Positions 45,793 through 54,136 of a DNA stretch of 64,000 bases are shown here, piece by piece; position 1 is the first letter of the stretch; each line of letters starts with the position of its first letter. The stretch is taken from assembly GCF_012931845.1 (NCBI RefSeq), contig NZ_CP051884.1, positions 3,162,001 through 3,226,000 on the forward strand, read 5' to 3'. The translations under genes and the position numbers were made by a program. This DNA is from Cellulomonas taurus. GTDB lineage: Bacteria > Actinomycetota > Actinomycetes > Actinomycetales > Cellulomonadaceae. The notes beneath the pieces were generated by a model. It was not told the DNA's origin and did no database searches. It saw only the letters and a program-made list of their open reading frames with translations.

Positions 45793-47169
45793 TCAGTCCG
45801 GCCTGACCTGCGTCTCGGCCAACACCGAACGGAGCAACGGCCGGCTCGTCTCGGTCACGCCGAGCACCAGGAGGCAGCCACCGGTCAAGCAGCCGAACAG
45901 CAGGATCAGTCCGCTCGGGTCGCTCAGCCCCGCGAATCCGAACACCGGCGACATCATCACCAGCGCGGCGGCGGCCGAGCCGACCCCGACGAGCAGCATC
46001 GGCACCAGAATCTCCCGTCGGCGGACCCGGTCCAGCAGCTCCACCGGCGTCCCGGCCAACACCTGCAAGGCGTACTCACGACGACGATCCAGCACGGTCG
46101 CCGCCTGACCGATCCCCGCGGCGGCCGCTGCCACCAGGAACGCGATGACCAGGGTGAGCATCGCGCCCCGCATCAGATCGCCGGAGAAGGTCGCGGTCGA
46201 GGTCGGATCACCCGACACCATCTCCTGGTCGCCACCGGAGGAGGCCAGCAGCGGCACCACCGCCAGCGCCCCGGCGACGAACCCGGCCAGGCCCAGCCCG
46301 CCGACCACCCGCCAGGCCGCCCGCGGGTCGTCGACCAGCCGCCGGGCCGCCAGCAACTGTGCCGGCGTGCGCGCCATCTTCGCCTGCAACCGGCCGACCA
46401 GCCCCAACGCCCACGGGCCGATCAGGTTCATCGCCGCGAAACCCAGCGCCAGGGTGCCGAGCAGCACGATCGCCAACGCGACCAACGGCAGCCCGGAGAT
46501 CAGCGTCGCCACCATGAACGACCCCATCGCCGCCACCGCGATCACCGCACGGACCGCCCGCAGCCCGGGCGGGGTCTGCCGCCGGGCCACCCCCAGCGGG
46601 GACACCACGACCCGGCGCAGCGACACCATGCCGCTGATGGCGGCCAGCACCGGCACCACCAGGATCGTCAGCAGCAGCACCCACGGCCCCACCCACAGCT
46701 CACCCATGCTGAGCGGCGAGCCCATGAACGGCACCCGACTCCACACCGGCAGCAGCGCCAGGTACCCGACCGATCCGATCAGCGCACCGAGCAGCCCCTG
46801 CCAGGCGGTCTCCAGCACCGTGAGCACCACCACCTCGCGGGGCGTGACCCCGAGCAGCCGGAGGGTCGCCAACCGCGCATCCCGGCGGGACACCCCGAGG
46901 CGTGCCGCCGAGCCGCCCAGGGTGAGCAGCGGCACGATCAGCAGCACCACCGCCACCCAGGCGAAGATCACGTAGGACTGCGCCAGCTCCTCCTGATACG
47001 CCCCCACCGGGTGGTCGCTGCGGCCGATGAACCCGAGCAGCCCGCCGATCACCGACAGGGTCAGCGCCGTGGTCACCGTGAAGGCCGCCACCGCGAGCGC
47101 CGTGGTCAGCCGGTCGTCCCGGCCACCCGCCCGGCGCAGTCGGGGTGCCAGAGCCAGGACCGCGTTCAT
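45793..47169 (-). CDS. FtsX/MacB-type ABC transporter permease
   Basis: 458 aa. Two FtsX-like membrane modules: helices near residues 25-45, 65-85 and 120-150, then LALGFAAMNLIGPWALGL. In the second half DRRREYALQVLAGTPVEL is the cytoplasmic coupling segment, matching SRRDARLATLRLLGVTP in the first. The large extracellular domain of MacB is absent, as in antimicrobial-peptide exporters. It starts with ATGA overlap to its ATPase. Confidence 0.88.
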   Translation of the reverse strand: MNAVLALAPRLRRAGGRDDRLTTALAVAAFTVTTALTLSVIGGLLGFIGRSDHPVGAYQEELAQSYVIFAWVAVVLLIVPLLTLGGSAARLGVSRRDARLATLRLLGVTPREVVVLTVLETAWQGLLGALIGSVGYLALLPVWSRVPFMGSPLSMGELWVGPWVLLLTILVVPVLAAISGMVSLRRVVVSPLGVARRQTPPGLRAVRAVIAVAAMGSFMVATLISGLPLVALAIVLLGTLALGFAAMNLIGPWALGLVGRLQAKMARTPAQLLAARRLVDDPRAAWRVVGGLGLAGFVAGALAVVPLLASSGGDQEMVSGDPTSTATFSGDLMRGAMLTLVIAFLVAAAAAGIGQAATVLDRRREYALQVLAGTPVELLDRVRRREILVPMLLVGVGSAAAALVMMSPVFGFAGLSDPSGLILLFGCLTGGCLLVLGVTETSRPLLRSVLAETQVRPD

Positions 47170-47918
47170 GCCGCCCGCCGCACGTCGGCGACGACCCGAC
47201 CGTCGCGGACCTCGATCCGCCGGTCGCACCAGGCCGCCACCTGGGCGTCGTGGGTGACGACCACCAGCGTGGCTCCCGCCAGACGGCAGGTCGAGGTCAG
47301 CACCCGCATCACGTCGTGGCCGGTGGCCTGGTCCAGCGCGCCGGTCGGCTCGTCGGCGAACACCACCTGCGGTCCGGTGATCAGCGCCCGGGCCACCGCG
47401 ACCCGCTGCGCCTGCCCGCCGGACAGCTCGCCCGGTCGGCGATCCTCCATCCCGGCCAGCCCCAGCGACCCGAGCCACTGGGCGGCGAGGGCCATCGCCT
47501 CCTTGCGGGGCGTCCCGTTCAGCATCGGTGCCAGCGCCACGTTCTCCACCGCGGGCAGTTCGGACAGCAGCTGCCCGAACTGGAACACGAAGCCGAACCG
47601 CTGCCGGCGCAGCATCGACCGCTCCCGCTCGTTCATCGCCTGGACCTGGGCGCCCTCCAGCAGGACGGCCCCGCTGTCCGGCACCAGGATCCCGGCCAGG
47701 CAGTGCAGCAGCGTCGACTTCCCGGAACCCGACGGGCCCATCACGGCCACCGACTCCCCGGCGGCGACGTCGAGGTCCACCCCCGCGAGGGCCACGGTCG
47801 GCCCGAACCGCTTCATCAGCCCGCGGGCGGCGAGGCGGGGCCCGGCGGGCGGGCCGCCGGGGATCGGCTGGCTCGGCGCGGGGACCGGTGGCTGGGGCGA
47901 GGGGATCGACTGGCTCAT
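47166..47918 (-). CDS. MacB/LolD-type ABC transporter ATP-binding protein
   Basis: 250 aa. Pro-rich N-terminal tail, then Walker A GPSGSGKSTLLH, Q-loop FGFVFQFGQLL, signature LSGGQAQRVAVARAL, Walker B VVFADEPTGALD and H-loop VTHD. Pairs with the FtsX-like permease downstream. ATG 47918 is the first in-frame ATG after the SRP RNA region. The substrate may be a peptide or lipid; the sequence does not tell. Confidence 0.92.
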   Translation of the reverse strand: MSQSIPSPQPPVPAPSQPIPGGPPAGPRLAARGLMKRFGPTVALAGVDLDVAAGESVAVMGPSGSGKSTLLHCLAGILVPDSGAVLLEGAQVQAMNERERSMLRRQRFGFVFQFGQLLSELPAVENVALAPMLNGTPRKEAMALAAQWLGSLGLAGMEDRRPGELSGGQAQRVAVARALITGPQVVFADEPTGALDQATGHDVMRVLTSTCRLAGATLVVVTHDAQVAAWCDRRIEVRDGRVVADVRRAA

Positions 47919-48021
47919 GCCGTCCAGCTTCCCGATCGGCAGGGTGGCCCGTCGTCGCCCCGCAGTCGGGTCCTGGCGTGCGACCGGGGGCGGACCCACG
48001 CCGGCCCTGTGCACCCCGGGC

Positions 48022-48118
48022 ATGACAGGACCCCCCGCACACCCGCCAGAGCTCACCTGCCCTTGCTGCCTTCCGGCCCTGGGGGGGTTCAGCGAGATGA
48101 CGCCGCACGAGGGGTCTG
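48022..48118 (-). ncRNA. ffs: Signal recognition particle RNA (bacterial small type)
   Basis: The minus strand contains the SRP Alu-less apical domain: CAGGGCCGGAAGGCAGCA, the conserved core with GGAAGGCAGCA, followed by AGGGCAGGTGAGCT. Flanking CCAGACCCC and GGGGGGTCC-type ends can pair to close the roughly 97-nt hairpin. Ends are approximate. The remaining 250 nt between the ATPase and tRNA-Ser hold no other feature I can support. Confidence 0.93.
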
Positions 48119-48267
48119 GTTCCAGGGTAACGCAGATCCGGGGTGGCCCCGGACCCGGGGCCGGGTGCACCCAAGGGGTCCTCGACGACCGGGGCGTCGC
48201 GGGGACGTGCGGCAGGCCGTCCCGACCACCGCCCCGCGTCCTGTAAGCTGGTTCCCGCGTACTGCCA

Positions 48268-48355
48268 GGAGGATTCGCCTAGTGGCCTATGGCGCACGCT
48301 TGGAAAGCGTGTTGGGTGAAAGCCCTCGGGGGTTCGAATCCCCCATCCTCCGCCA
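48268..48355 (+). tRNA. tRNA-Ser(GGA), CCA encoded
   Basis: Acceptor stem GGAGGAT/ATCCTCC, anticodon stem-loop CACGCTTGGAAAGCGTG giving GGA, long variable arm, T-arm GGTTCGAATCC, discriminator G and genomic CCA at 48353-48355. A -10-like TAAGCT lies at 48243-48248. Confidence 0.96.
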
Positions 48356-48363
48356 GCGTGATG

Positions 48364-48391
48364 AAAGGCCCCCACCAGCGTGGGGGCCTTT
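48364..48391 (+). terminator. Terminator of tRNA-Ser(GGA)
   Basis: AAAGGCCCCCAC, loop CAGC, GTGGGGGCCTTT: a perfect 12-bp stem ending in a T-run of three. Confidence 0.9.
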
Positions 48392-48499
48392 CGCATGTGT
48401 CGGCCCCGCCCCGTCGGCGGACCGCCTGCACGCACAGTCGTTACCGTTCCGCCACCTTCACCCCGCGAGCCGGGTCCACGCGCGGCACCCGGCCTCACC

Positions 48500-48505
48500 T
48501 ACACT
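48500..48505 (+). promoter_or_regulatory. Leaderless -10 element (TACACT)
   Basis: TACACT, 7 nt before GTG 48513. Confidence 0.55.
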
Positions 48506-48512
48506 CGCCGCT

Positions 48513-48812
48513 GTGATCTTCAAGGCTGTGGGCGAGGGGCGTCCGTACCCCGACCATGGTCTCGTCACGCCCAAGCAGTGGGCGGAGGTCGCGCCGCGCC
48601 AGGTCCGCCTGGACGAGCTCGTCACCACCAAGCGCACGCTGAACCTGGACAATCTGTTGTCCGAGGATTCGACGTTCTACGGCGACCTGTTCGCCCACGT
48701 GGTGCAGTTCCGCGGCACGCTCTACCTCGAGGACGGCCTGCACCGGGCGGTCCGAGCTGCTTTGCAACAGCGTCCTGTTCTGCACGCCCGCGTCCTGGTG
48801 ATCGATGACTGA
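48513..48812 (+). CDS. Small conserved actinobacterial protein (annotated VapB-like in relatives)
   Basis: 99 aa. Conserved-looking blocks are GRPYPDHG near the N-terminus, QVRLDELVTTKRTLNLDNLL and LYLEDGLHRAVRAALQQR. The last resembles the ParB/sulfiredoxin-type LxDGxHR motif. Similar proteins carry a type II antitoxin label in databases as I recall it, but no toxin gene is adjacent, so a toxin-antitoxin role is not supported here. The stop overlaps the LytR_C gene start (TGATG), implying translational coupling. Confidence 0.75.
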   Translation: MIFKAVGEGRPYPDHGLVTPKQWAEVAPRQVRLDELVTTKRTLNLDNLLSEDSTFYGDLFAHVVQFRGTLYLEDGLHRAVRAALQQRPVLHARVLVIDD

Positions 48813-49510
48813 TGAGCACTGACCGCCTTCCCGACCCCGCCCGCCAGCGTCGACGCCGGCACGTCCGCGAACGCCAGGCGGTGATCTTCGGCGTCATGCT
48901 CGGCGCGATGGCCGTCAGCGCGTTCGGGGCCGCCGCCGTCTACACCGGCAACCTGAGCCTGCCGTTCCTGTCGCACGCGATCTCCTCGCCGGCGCCGACC
49001 GGTCTGGCCGCGGCGAACTCGCCCTGCCCGCCGGAGGGTGCGCTGCCCGTGCCCTACGCCGAGGTCACGGTGAACGTCTTCAACGGCACGAACCGTCCGG
49101 GCCTGGCCGGCGAGACCTCGACCTCGCTGTCGGGGCGCGGCTTCGTGATCGGTGTCCAGGGCAATGCCAGCGACCGGGGCTACACCGGCAACGACAGCAC
49201 CGCGGTGATCGAGTTCGGTTCGCAGGGCGCCGCACAGGCGTACACCGTGGCCGCGCAGTTCGACTCGCCGCGTCTGGTGCTGGACGACCGGCAGGACGCG
49301 AGCGTGGACGTCGTGGTCGGCACCGCGTACAACGCGCTGGTCGCCGCCGGCGACGTGGTGCTCACCGCAGCGCAGCCCTTCGCCAATCCGGAAGGCTGCA
49401 TCCCGATGGATCAGGTCAAGCCGGTGGCCCAGCCGGTCGCCCCGGCCCCCGAGGAGGGCGCCGACGACCCGGCAGCCGATCCCGCTCAGGACCCGGCCGC
49501 CGAGGGCTGA
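48812..49510 (+). CDS. Membrane-anchored LytR_C-domain protein
   Basis: 232 aa. A basic N-terminus (ARQRRRRHVRERQ) and one membrane helix (AVIFGVMLGAMAVSAFGAAAVY) precede an extracytoplasmic LytR C-terminal domain, with VTVNVFNGTNRPGLAG as its first strand and ADDVVVGTAYN-like end strands (VDVVVGTAYNALV). The acidic Ala/Pro/Glu tail is low complexity. The LytR_C domain occurs in LCP cell-wall ligases and alone; here no LCP catalytic domain is present. Role at the envelope is inferred. Confidence 0.88.
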   Translation: MSTDRLPDPARQRRRRHVRERQAVIFGVMLGAMAVSAFGAAAVYTGNLSLPFLSHAISSPAPTGLAAANSPCPPEGALPVPYAEVTVNVFNGTNRPGLAGETSTSLSGRGFVIGVQGNASDRGYTGNDSTAVIEFGSQGAAQAYTVAAQFDSPRLVLDDRQDASVDVVVGTAYNALVAAGDVVLTAAQPFANPEGCIPMDQVKPVAQPVAPAPEEGADDPAADPAQDPAAEG

Positions 49511-49537
49511 CGCACAGCCCCCGACGGCCGGACCGGC

Positions 49538-50848
49538 TCACCGCTCCAGTTCGGTCCCACCCGGGACCGAGGCGGGCGATGCCGGCTCCTGACCGGTGCC
49601 CCGCCACCGGGCCACCCCGCGCATCACGTGGTAGATGACGATCGCGGCCGCCGAGCCGAGCGCGATGCCCTCGAAGCTGGCGTCGCCGAGCACCCAGGTG
49701 AAGTTCGCGATGCCGATCACCAGCGCGACCGCCGCGGTGGTGAGGTTCACCGGGTCGGAGAAGTCGACCTTGTTCTGCACCCAGATCCGGGCACCGAGGA
49801 TGCCGATCATCCCGTAGAGCATCGTGGTCGCCCCGCCGAGCACGCCCTGCGGGATGGTGTTGATCAGCGCACCGAACTTCGGCACCAGGCTCAGCACCAG
49901 CGCGGTCGCCGCCGCCACCCAGTACGCGGCGGTGGAGTACACCCGGGTCGCCGCCATCACGCCGATGTTCTCCGCGTACGTGGTCGTACCGGAGCCACCG
50001 CCGACACCCGCCACCGTGGTGGCCAGACCGTCAGCGAACAGCGCGCGCCCGGTCAGGTGATCGAGGTTCTGCCCGGTCATCGCGGCGACCGACTTCACGT
50101 GGCCGACGTTCTCCGCGACCAGCACGAACACCACCGGCAGGAACAGCCCGAGCAGCTTCGGCTCGAAGGTCGGCGTCACGAAGTCCGGCAGCCCGAACCA
50201 GGCGGCCTCACGCACCACCGCGAAGTCGACCTCGCCGCGCAGCACCGCGACCAGGTACCCGATCAGCACACCGACCAGGATCGACAGCCGCCCGAGCAGG
50301 CCGCGGAACAGCACCGACACCAGGATGATCGACGCCAGGGTGACCACCGCGGTGATCGGGAACAGCTGGAAGTTGTTCCACGCCGCCGGTGCCAGGTTCA
50401 GGCCGATCAGGGCCACGATGGTGCCGGTCACGATCGGCGGCATCACCAGGTCGATCCACCGCGCCCCGGCGAAGTGGACCACGGCGCCGATGACCGCCAG
50501 CAGCAGACCGGTGACCAGCACACCGCCGACCGCACCCGCCTGACCGGAACTGGCGGTCGCCGCGGTGATCGGCGCGATGAAGGCGAAGCTCGACCCGAGG
50601 TACGACGGCAGGCGGTTGCCGGTGATGAGCAGGAAGAGCGCGGTGCCGATCGCGCTGAACAGCAGGGTCGTCGCCGGGGAGAACCCGGTCAGCAGCGGCA
50701 CCAGGAAGGTCGAACCGAACATCGCCACCACGTGCTGCATGCCGATGCCGATGGTGCGCGGCCAGCTCATCCGCTCGGCGGGGGCGACCACCTCACCGGA
50801 TCCGATCCGGCGACCGTCGCCGTGCACTTGCCAGCCGAAGATGCTCAC
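49538..50848 (-). CDS. uraA: Uracil/xanthine permease (NCS2, UraA-like)
   Basis: 436 aa, fourteen-helix NCS2 fold. Key tracts: QHVVAMFGSTFLVPLLTGF, SSFAFIAPI, VLVAENVGHVKSV with the substrate-binding Glu, and GVGGGSGTTTYAENIGVMAATRVYS, which fits uracil/UraA rather than purine carriers. GTG 50848 has AGGAGG about 8 nt upstream. A hairpin stands immediately upstream of that site (separate entry). Upp, which phosphoribosylates uracil, is at 60.5 kb. Confidence 0.92.
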   Translation of the reverse strand: MSIFGWQVHGDGRRIGSGEVVAPAERMSWPRTIGIGMQHVVAMFGSTFLVPLLTGFSPATTLLFSAIGTALFLLITGNRLPSYLGSSFAFIAPITAATASSGQAGAVGGVLVTGLLLAVIGAVVHFAGARWIDLVMPPIVTGTIVALIGLNLAPAAWNNFQLFPITAVVTLASIILVSVLFRGLLGRLSILVGVLIGYLVAVLRGEVDFAVVREAAWFGLPDFVTPTFEPKLLGLFLPVVFVLVAENVGHVKSVAAMTGQNLDHLTGRALFADGLATTVAGVGGGSGTTTYAENIGVMAATRVYSTAAYWVAAATALVLSLVPKFGALINTIPQGVLGGATTMLYGMIGILGARIWVQNKVDFSDPVNLTTAAVALVIGIANFTWVLGDASFEGIALGSAAAIVIYHVMRGVARWRGTGQEPASPASVPGGTELER

Positions 50849-50866
50849 CGAGTCTGCCTCCTAGGC

Positions 50867-50886
50867 GGCCCGGATTCGGCCGGGCC
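50867..50886 (-). promoter_or_regulatory. Hairpin directly before the uraA ribosome-binding site
   Basis: GGCCCGG and CCGGGCC with a 6-nt loop end 4 nt before AGGAGG in the uraA leader. With a -10 TAGGCT at 50944-50949 the leader is about 90 nt. It could affect translation; no pyrimidine sensor motif is recognised. Confidence 0.35.
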
Positions 50887-51031
50887 CTGGTCGGGGTGAC
50901 GGGCACTGGTGTGCCGTCGAGGCCGTGCGAGGCCCGGAAGGCAAGCCTAGCCGCCCGACGTACTCAGTCCGCGTAGGGTGTGCCCCGCCGTCCGCCACCC
51001 AGGGAGGTGTCCCATCCCCCGCGCCACACCG

Positions 51032-52264
51032 ATGGCCGTGCTCCGGTCCCGTGGAGCATTGGTCGCCGCCTTCCTCGCCGTGCACCTGTGGATCGGCCTG
51101 CTGGGCACCGTGATCATCCCGACCCGGGCGTTCTGGGACGTCGACCTGTACCGCTGGTGGATGTGGCAGGGCCTGCACCAGGGCACCTGGCCGGTGTTCA
51201 GCGGCGACTGGGTCTACCCGGCCGGGGCGATCCTGCCGATGCTGCTGCCCGGGCTGGTCGACACCTGGGACACCCGCACCTACGCGGTGGCCTGGACCGT
51301 GCTGATCACGCTGCTGAACGCGGTCGCCGCCTGGACCCTGCTGCGGGTCACCGGTCGGCGGGCGATGCTCGGGATCTGGTGGTGGCTGGGCTTCATCCTG
51401 CTCCTCGGACCGGTGGCCGTCGGTCGGTTGGACGCCGTGGTCGCCCCCGTGGTCGTGACGGCGCTGGCACTGGCACTGCGCCGACCGGCGGTGGCCTCGG
51501 CACTGCTCACCGCCGGGGCCTGGATCAAGGTCGCGCCCGGTGCGCTGCTGCTGCCGCTGGTGATGATCGTGCGCCGACCCTGGCGGCAGCTGGTGCTGCC
51601 GGCCGCGGCGGTCTGCGTCGTCGTCGCCGGGATCGTCGCCGCCGGGGGCGGCCTGCCCCATCTGTTCAGCTTCCTCGGCGAGCAGGGTGATCGCGGCCTG
51701 CAACTGGAGTCGGTGTCCGCGACCGCGTGGGTGCTCCGCGGCCTGGTCGACGGCGGCGTCCGGATCTGGATGAACGACGCGATCATCACCTGGGAGATCG
51801 TCGGCCCGGGCACTCCGGCGATGGCTGCGGTGCTCGGCGTCCTGCTCCCGCTCGCCCTGGCCGCCGCCGCCGGACTGCTGCTGTGGGTGCGGGTACGCGC
51901 AGGCGACCGACTCGACCACGCCGCCTTCCTCGCCCGCGGCGCCCTGCTGATCGCCCTGGTGCTGATCGTCGCCAACAAGGTCGGATCGCCGCAGTTCATC
52001 GGGTGGCTGGCCGGGCCGGTGGTGGTCGGTCTGGCCAGGCCCGGGCGGGAGACCGTCCGGGCCTGGCGCACCGTTGCCGTCCTGGTGCTGGTGATCGCCG
52101 CGCTCACCCAGTGGGTGTTCCCGATCGCCTACGACGCGATCACCGCCGGGATCGTCGGGCCGTCGCTGCTGCTGGTCACCCGGAACGTGCTGCTGGTGGT
52201 GACCCTGGTCGTGGTGGTCCGGGACCTGCGCCGGATGGCTACCGGAAGATCGGCAGACCGGTGA
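51032..52264 (+). CDS. Polytopic glycosyltransferase (GT87/DUF2029-like)
   Basis: 410 aa, about ten membrane helices. The first periplasmic loop has RAFWDVDLYRWWMWQGL, with the Asp typical of GT-C polyprenyl-phosphate-sugar transferases; LPHLFSFLGEQGDRGLQLESV is typical of DUF2029 members. Such enzymes add mannose or arabinose to lipoglycans in actinobacteria. ATG 51032 is used, but GGGAGG lies 24 nt upstream, nearer to an in-frame ATC at 51014, so the start is uncertain. Its last 26 nt overlap the convergent DUF4870 gene. Confidence 0.8.
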   Translation: MAVLRSRGALVAAFLAVHLWIGLLGTVIIPTRAFWDVDLYRWWMWQGLHQGTWPVFSGDWVYPAGAILPMLLPGLVDTWDTRTYAVAWTVLITLLNAVAAWTLLRVTGRRAMLGIWWWLGFILLLGPVAVGRLDAVVAPVVVTALALALRRPAVASALLTAGAWIKVAPGALLLPLVMIVRRPWRQLVLPAAAVCVVVAGIVAAGGGLPHLFSFLGEQGDRGLQLESVSATAWVLRGLVDGGVRIWMNDAIITWEIVGPGTPAMAAVLGVLLPLALAAAAGLLLWVRVRAGDRLDHAAFLARGALLIALVLIVANKVGSPQFIGWLAGPVVVGLARPGRETVRAWRTVAVLVLVIAALTQWVFPIAYDAITAGIVGPSLLLVTRNVLLVVTLVVVVRDLRRMATGRSADR

Positions 52265-52892
52265 CGGCGACCCGCCGCCCCTGACTCGCCTGCACCCAGC
52301 CCACGATCGAGAACACGATGTGCACGACGCTGATCGCGAGCCAGCTCAGGATGATGAAGCCGAACGGCAGGAAGCCGTGGATCCGATCGGCGACGAACAG
52401 CGCACTGAAATGTCCGCCGACCAGCAGGACCGTCGCGATCAGGTAGGTCAGACCCCAGTTCGCCGCACGGTTGGCGTTCTCCCGCGCCGAGGGGACCTGC
52501 TGACGCGGGGTCCTGGCCGCCACGATCATCGTGATCGACGCAGCGAGCGAGCCGACGAACGGGATCGGGAACAGCGCGATCAGCCCCAGCGCCCAGGGCA
52601 GCGCGCCGGTCGAGGGCGCGGGCGGCACCGGGTAACCGAAGCCGGTGCCGGGCGGCGGGGCGTACCCCGGGGCCGACGGCGGGGCGTACCCCGGGGCCGA
52701 CGGCGGGGCGTACCCCGGGGCCGGCGGCGGGGCGTAGCCCGATCCCGGCTGCGGGGCATAGCCGGGCCCCGGCGGTGGGTAGCCCGGTCCCTGCTGGGCG
52801 TAGCTCGGCCCCGGTGGCGGGTACCCCGGCCCGGGCGGCGGCTGATACCCCGGGATCGGCGGCTGCTGTCCGTCGTCGTCCGTCTCACTCAT
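52239..52892 (-). CDS. DUF4870-like membrane protein with Pro/Gly/Tyr-rich N-terminus
   Basis: 217 aa. Residues 1-100 are a disordered GYxPPxxP tract with a 24-bp DNA repeat, followed by three or four helices (ALGLIALFPIPFVGSLAASITMIVA, LTYLIATVLLVGG, GFIILSWLAISVVHIVFSIVGW) as in DUF4870. The second of two close ATGs (52892) is chosen because AGGAGG stands 7 nt before it but only 1 nt before the first. Function unknown. Confidence 0.82.
   Translation of the reverse strand: MSETDDDGQQPPIPGYQPPPGPGYPPPGPSYAQQGPGYPPPGPGYAPQPGSGYAPPPAPGYAPPSAPGYAPPSAPGYAPPPGTGFGYPVPPAPSTGALPWALGLIALFPIPFVGSLAASITMIVAARTPRQQVPSARENANRAANWGLTYLIATVLLVGGHFSALFVADRIHGFLPFGFIILSWLAISVVHIVFSIVGWVQASQGRRVAVTGLPIFR
52654..52737. 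repeat. 24-bp coding tandem repeat (GYAPPSAP units)
   Basis: GGCGGGGCGTACCCCGGGGC recurs at 24-bp steps about three times, giving repeated Gly-Tyr-Ala-Pro-Pro-x-Ala-Pro in the DUF4870 protein. Ends are approximate. Confidence 0.75.
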
Positions 52893-52940
52893 CGCCATGC
52901 CTCCTGTTCCCGTCTGTCCTCGCGGCTGGTCCTGCCGTCC

Positions 52941-53885
52941 TCAGCGCAGCTGCGGCATGACCTCGGAGGCCACCAGCTCCAGGTGATCCAGGTCGTGCAG
53001 GTCGAGGACCTGCAGGTACACCCGGGTCAGCCCTAGCTCGGCCAGCGACCCCAACCGGTCGACGATGGCGGTCGGCGTCCCGGCGATCCCCACCTCGCGG
53101 ATCTCCAGCGGGTCCCGGCCGATCGCGGCGGCCCGACGGTCCACCTCGGCGTCGTCCCGCCCGGCTGCCAGCACCAGCGCCGAGGACATCACGATCGACT
53201 CCGGGTCGCGCCCGATCTCCCGGCAGGCGTCGCGCACCCCGTCCAGCTTCTCCCCGATCTGGTCCAGCGCCGGGAAGGACAGGTTGAACTCCGCGGCGAA
53301 CCGGGCCGCGAGCGCGGGCGTCTTCTTCGGACCCAAACCGCCGACGATCACCGGGACGCCGGCCTTGCTCGGGTCGAGCGGTGACGTCTGCACCGGCTTG
53401 GGCAGCGCCGGGCTGTTCACCAGCGTGTAGTGCTCGCCCTCGTAGCTGAAGCGCTCGCCGACCGGCGTCCCCCACAGTCCGGTGATCACCTCCAGCTGCT
53501 CGGTCAACGGCCCGAAGCGCTTGGCCGGGAACGGAATGCCGTACGCGCTGTGCTCCTCGGCGTACCAGCCGGCACCCAGGCCCAGCTCCACCCGGCCACC
53601 CGACATCTGGTCGACCTGCGCCACCTGGATCGCCAGCACACCCGGGTGTCGGAAGGTCGCCGACGTGACCAGGGTGCCGAGCTTGATCCGGCTGGTCTCC
53701 CGCGCCAGACCGGCCAGCGTGGTCCAGGCGTCCGTCGGGCCGGGCAGCCCGTCGCCGCCCATCGTCAGGTAGTGGTCCGAGCGGAAGAACGCGTCGAATC
53801 CGAGGTCCTCGGTGGCCCGGGCGACGGTGAGCAGGTCGTCGTAGGTCGCACCCTGCTGCGGTTCGGTGAAGATCCTCAAGTCCAT
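52941..53885 (-). CDS. LLM-class F420-dependent oxidoreductase
   Basis: 314 aa, luciferase-like TIM barrel. FRSDHYLTMGG, LGTLVTSATFRHPGVLAIQVAQVDQMSGGRVELGLGAGWY and HYTLVNSPALPKPVQ are family landmarks; the group in high-GC actinobacteria generally uses coenzyme F420. The substrate is unknown. ATG 53885 fits the MDLRIF start seen in relatives. It is divergent from the 59-aa membrane protein. Confidence 0.9.
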   Translation of the reverse strand: MDLRIFTEPQQGATYDDLLTVARATEDLGFDAFFRSDHYLTMGGDGLPGPTDAWTTLAGLARETSRIKLGTLVTSATFRHPGVLAIQVAQVDQMSGGRVELGLGAGWYAEEHSAYGIPFPAKRFGPLTEQLEVITGLWGTPVGERFSYEGEHYTLVNSPALPKPVQTSPLDPSKAGVPVIVGGLGPKKTPALAARFAAEFNLSFPALDQIGEKLDGVRDACREIGRDPESIVMSSALVLAAGRDDAEVDRRAAAIGRDPLEIREVGIAGTPTAIVDRLGSLAELGLTRVYLQVLDLHDLDHLELVASEVMPQLR

Positions 53886-53913
53886 GCCACCGAGCTTGTC
53901 ACGGGATCGGGGG

Positions 53914-53919
53914 TACGGT
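53914..53919 (+). promoter_or_regulatory. Leaderless -10 element (TACGGT)
   Basis: TACGGT, 6 nt before GTG 53926 of the 59-aa protein. Confidence 0.55.
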
Positions 53920-53925
53920 CGCCCG

Positions 53926-54105
53926 GTGCGCAGCCACATCCGCTGGTCGAGCCTCGCCGTCGTCGTCGGCGCCGGGCTGCTGACCCTGGTATGCCTCGGC
54001 GCCGCCCTGCGCGGCCGGTCGCTGGCCTGGCTCGGAGCGGTGATCTGCGCGGCGGTGCTGGTCCGTGAGCTGCGCGCCTTGCGGCGACTGGACCGCAACG
54101 GATGA
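53926..54105 (+). CDS. 59-aa two-helix membrane protein
   Basis: Starts VRSHIRWSSLAVVVGAGLLT, with two hydrophobic helices (SLAVVVGAGLLTLVCLGAAL and SLAWLGAVICAAVLV) joined by RGR, and a basic end RELRALRRLDRNG. Such two-helix proteins resemble DUF-type small actinobacterial membrane proteins, but I recognise no family. The leaderless -10 supports it as a real gene. DUF1684 follows 31 nt later. Confidence 0.65.
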   Translation: MRSHIRWSSLAVVVGAGLLTLVCLGAALRGRSLAWLGAVICAAVLVRELRALRRLDRNG

Positions 54106-54136
54106 ATCCCGCCCCGCACCGTGACAGGCTGGGCGC

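Noticed and set aside
45793..48498. A 901-codon minus-strand frame that would fuse the ABC permease with sequence upstream
   Set aside because: Upstream of 47169 the frame runs through the ATPase gene and the SRP RNA in the wrong phase; the ATGA overlap sets the permease start at 47169.
48513..48812. Toxin-antitoxin pair including the VapB-like gene
   Set aside because: The coupled downstream gene encodes a membrane LytR_C protein, not a PIN-domain toxin.
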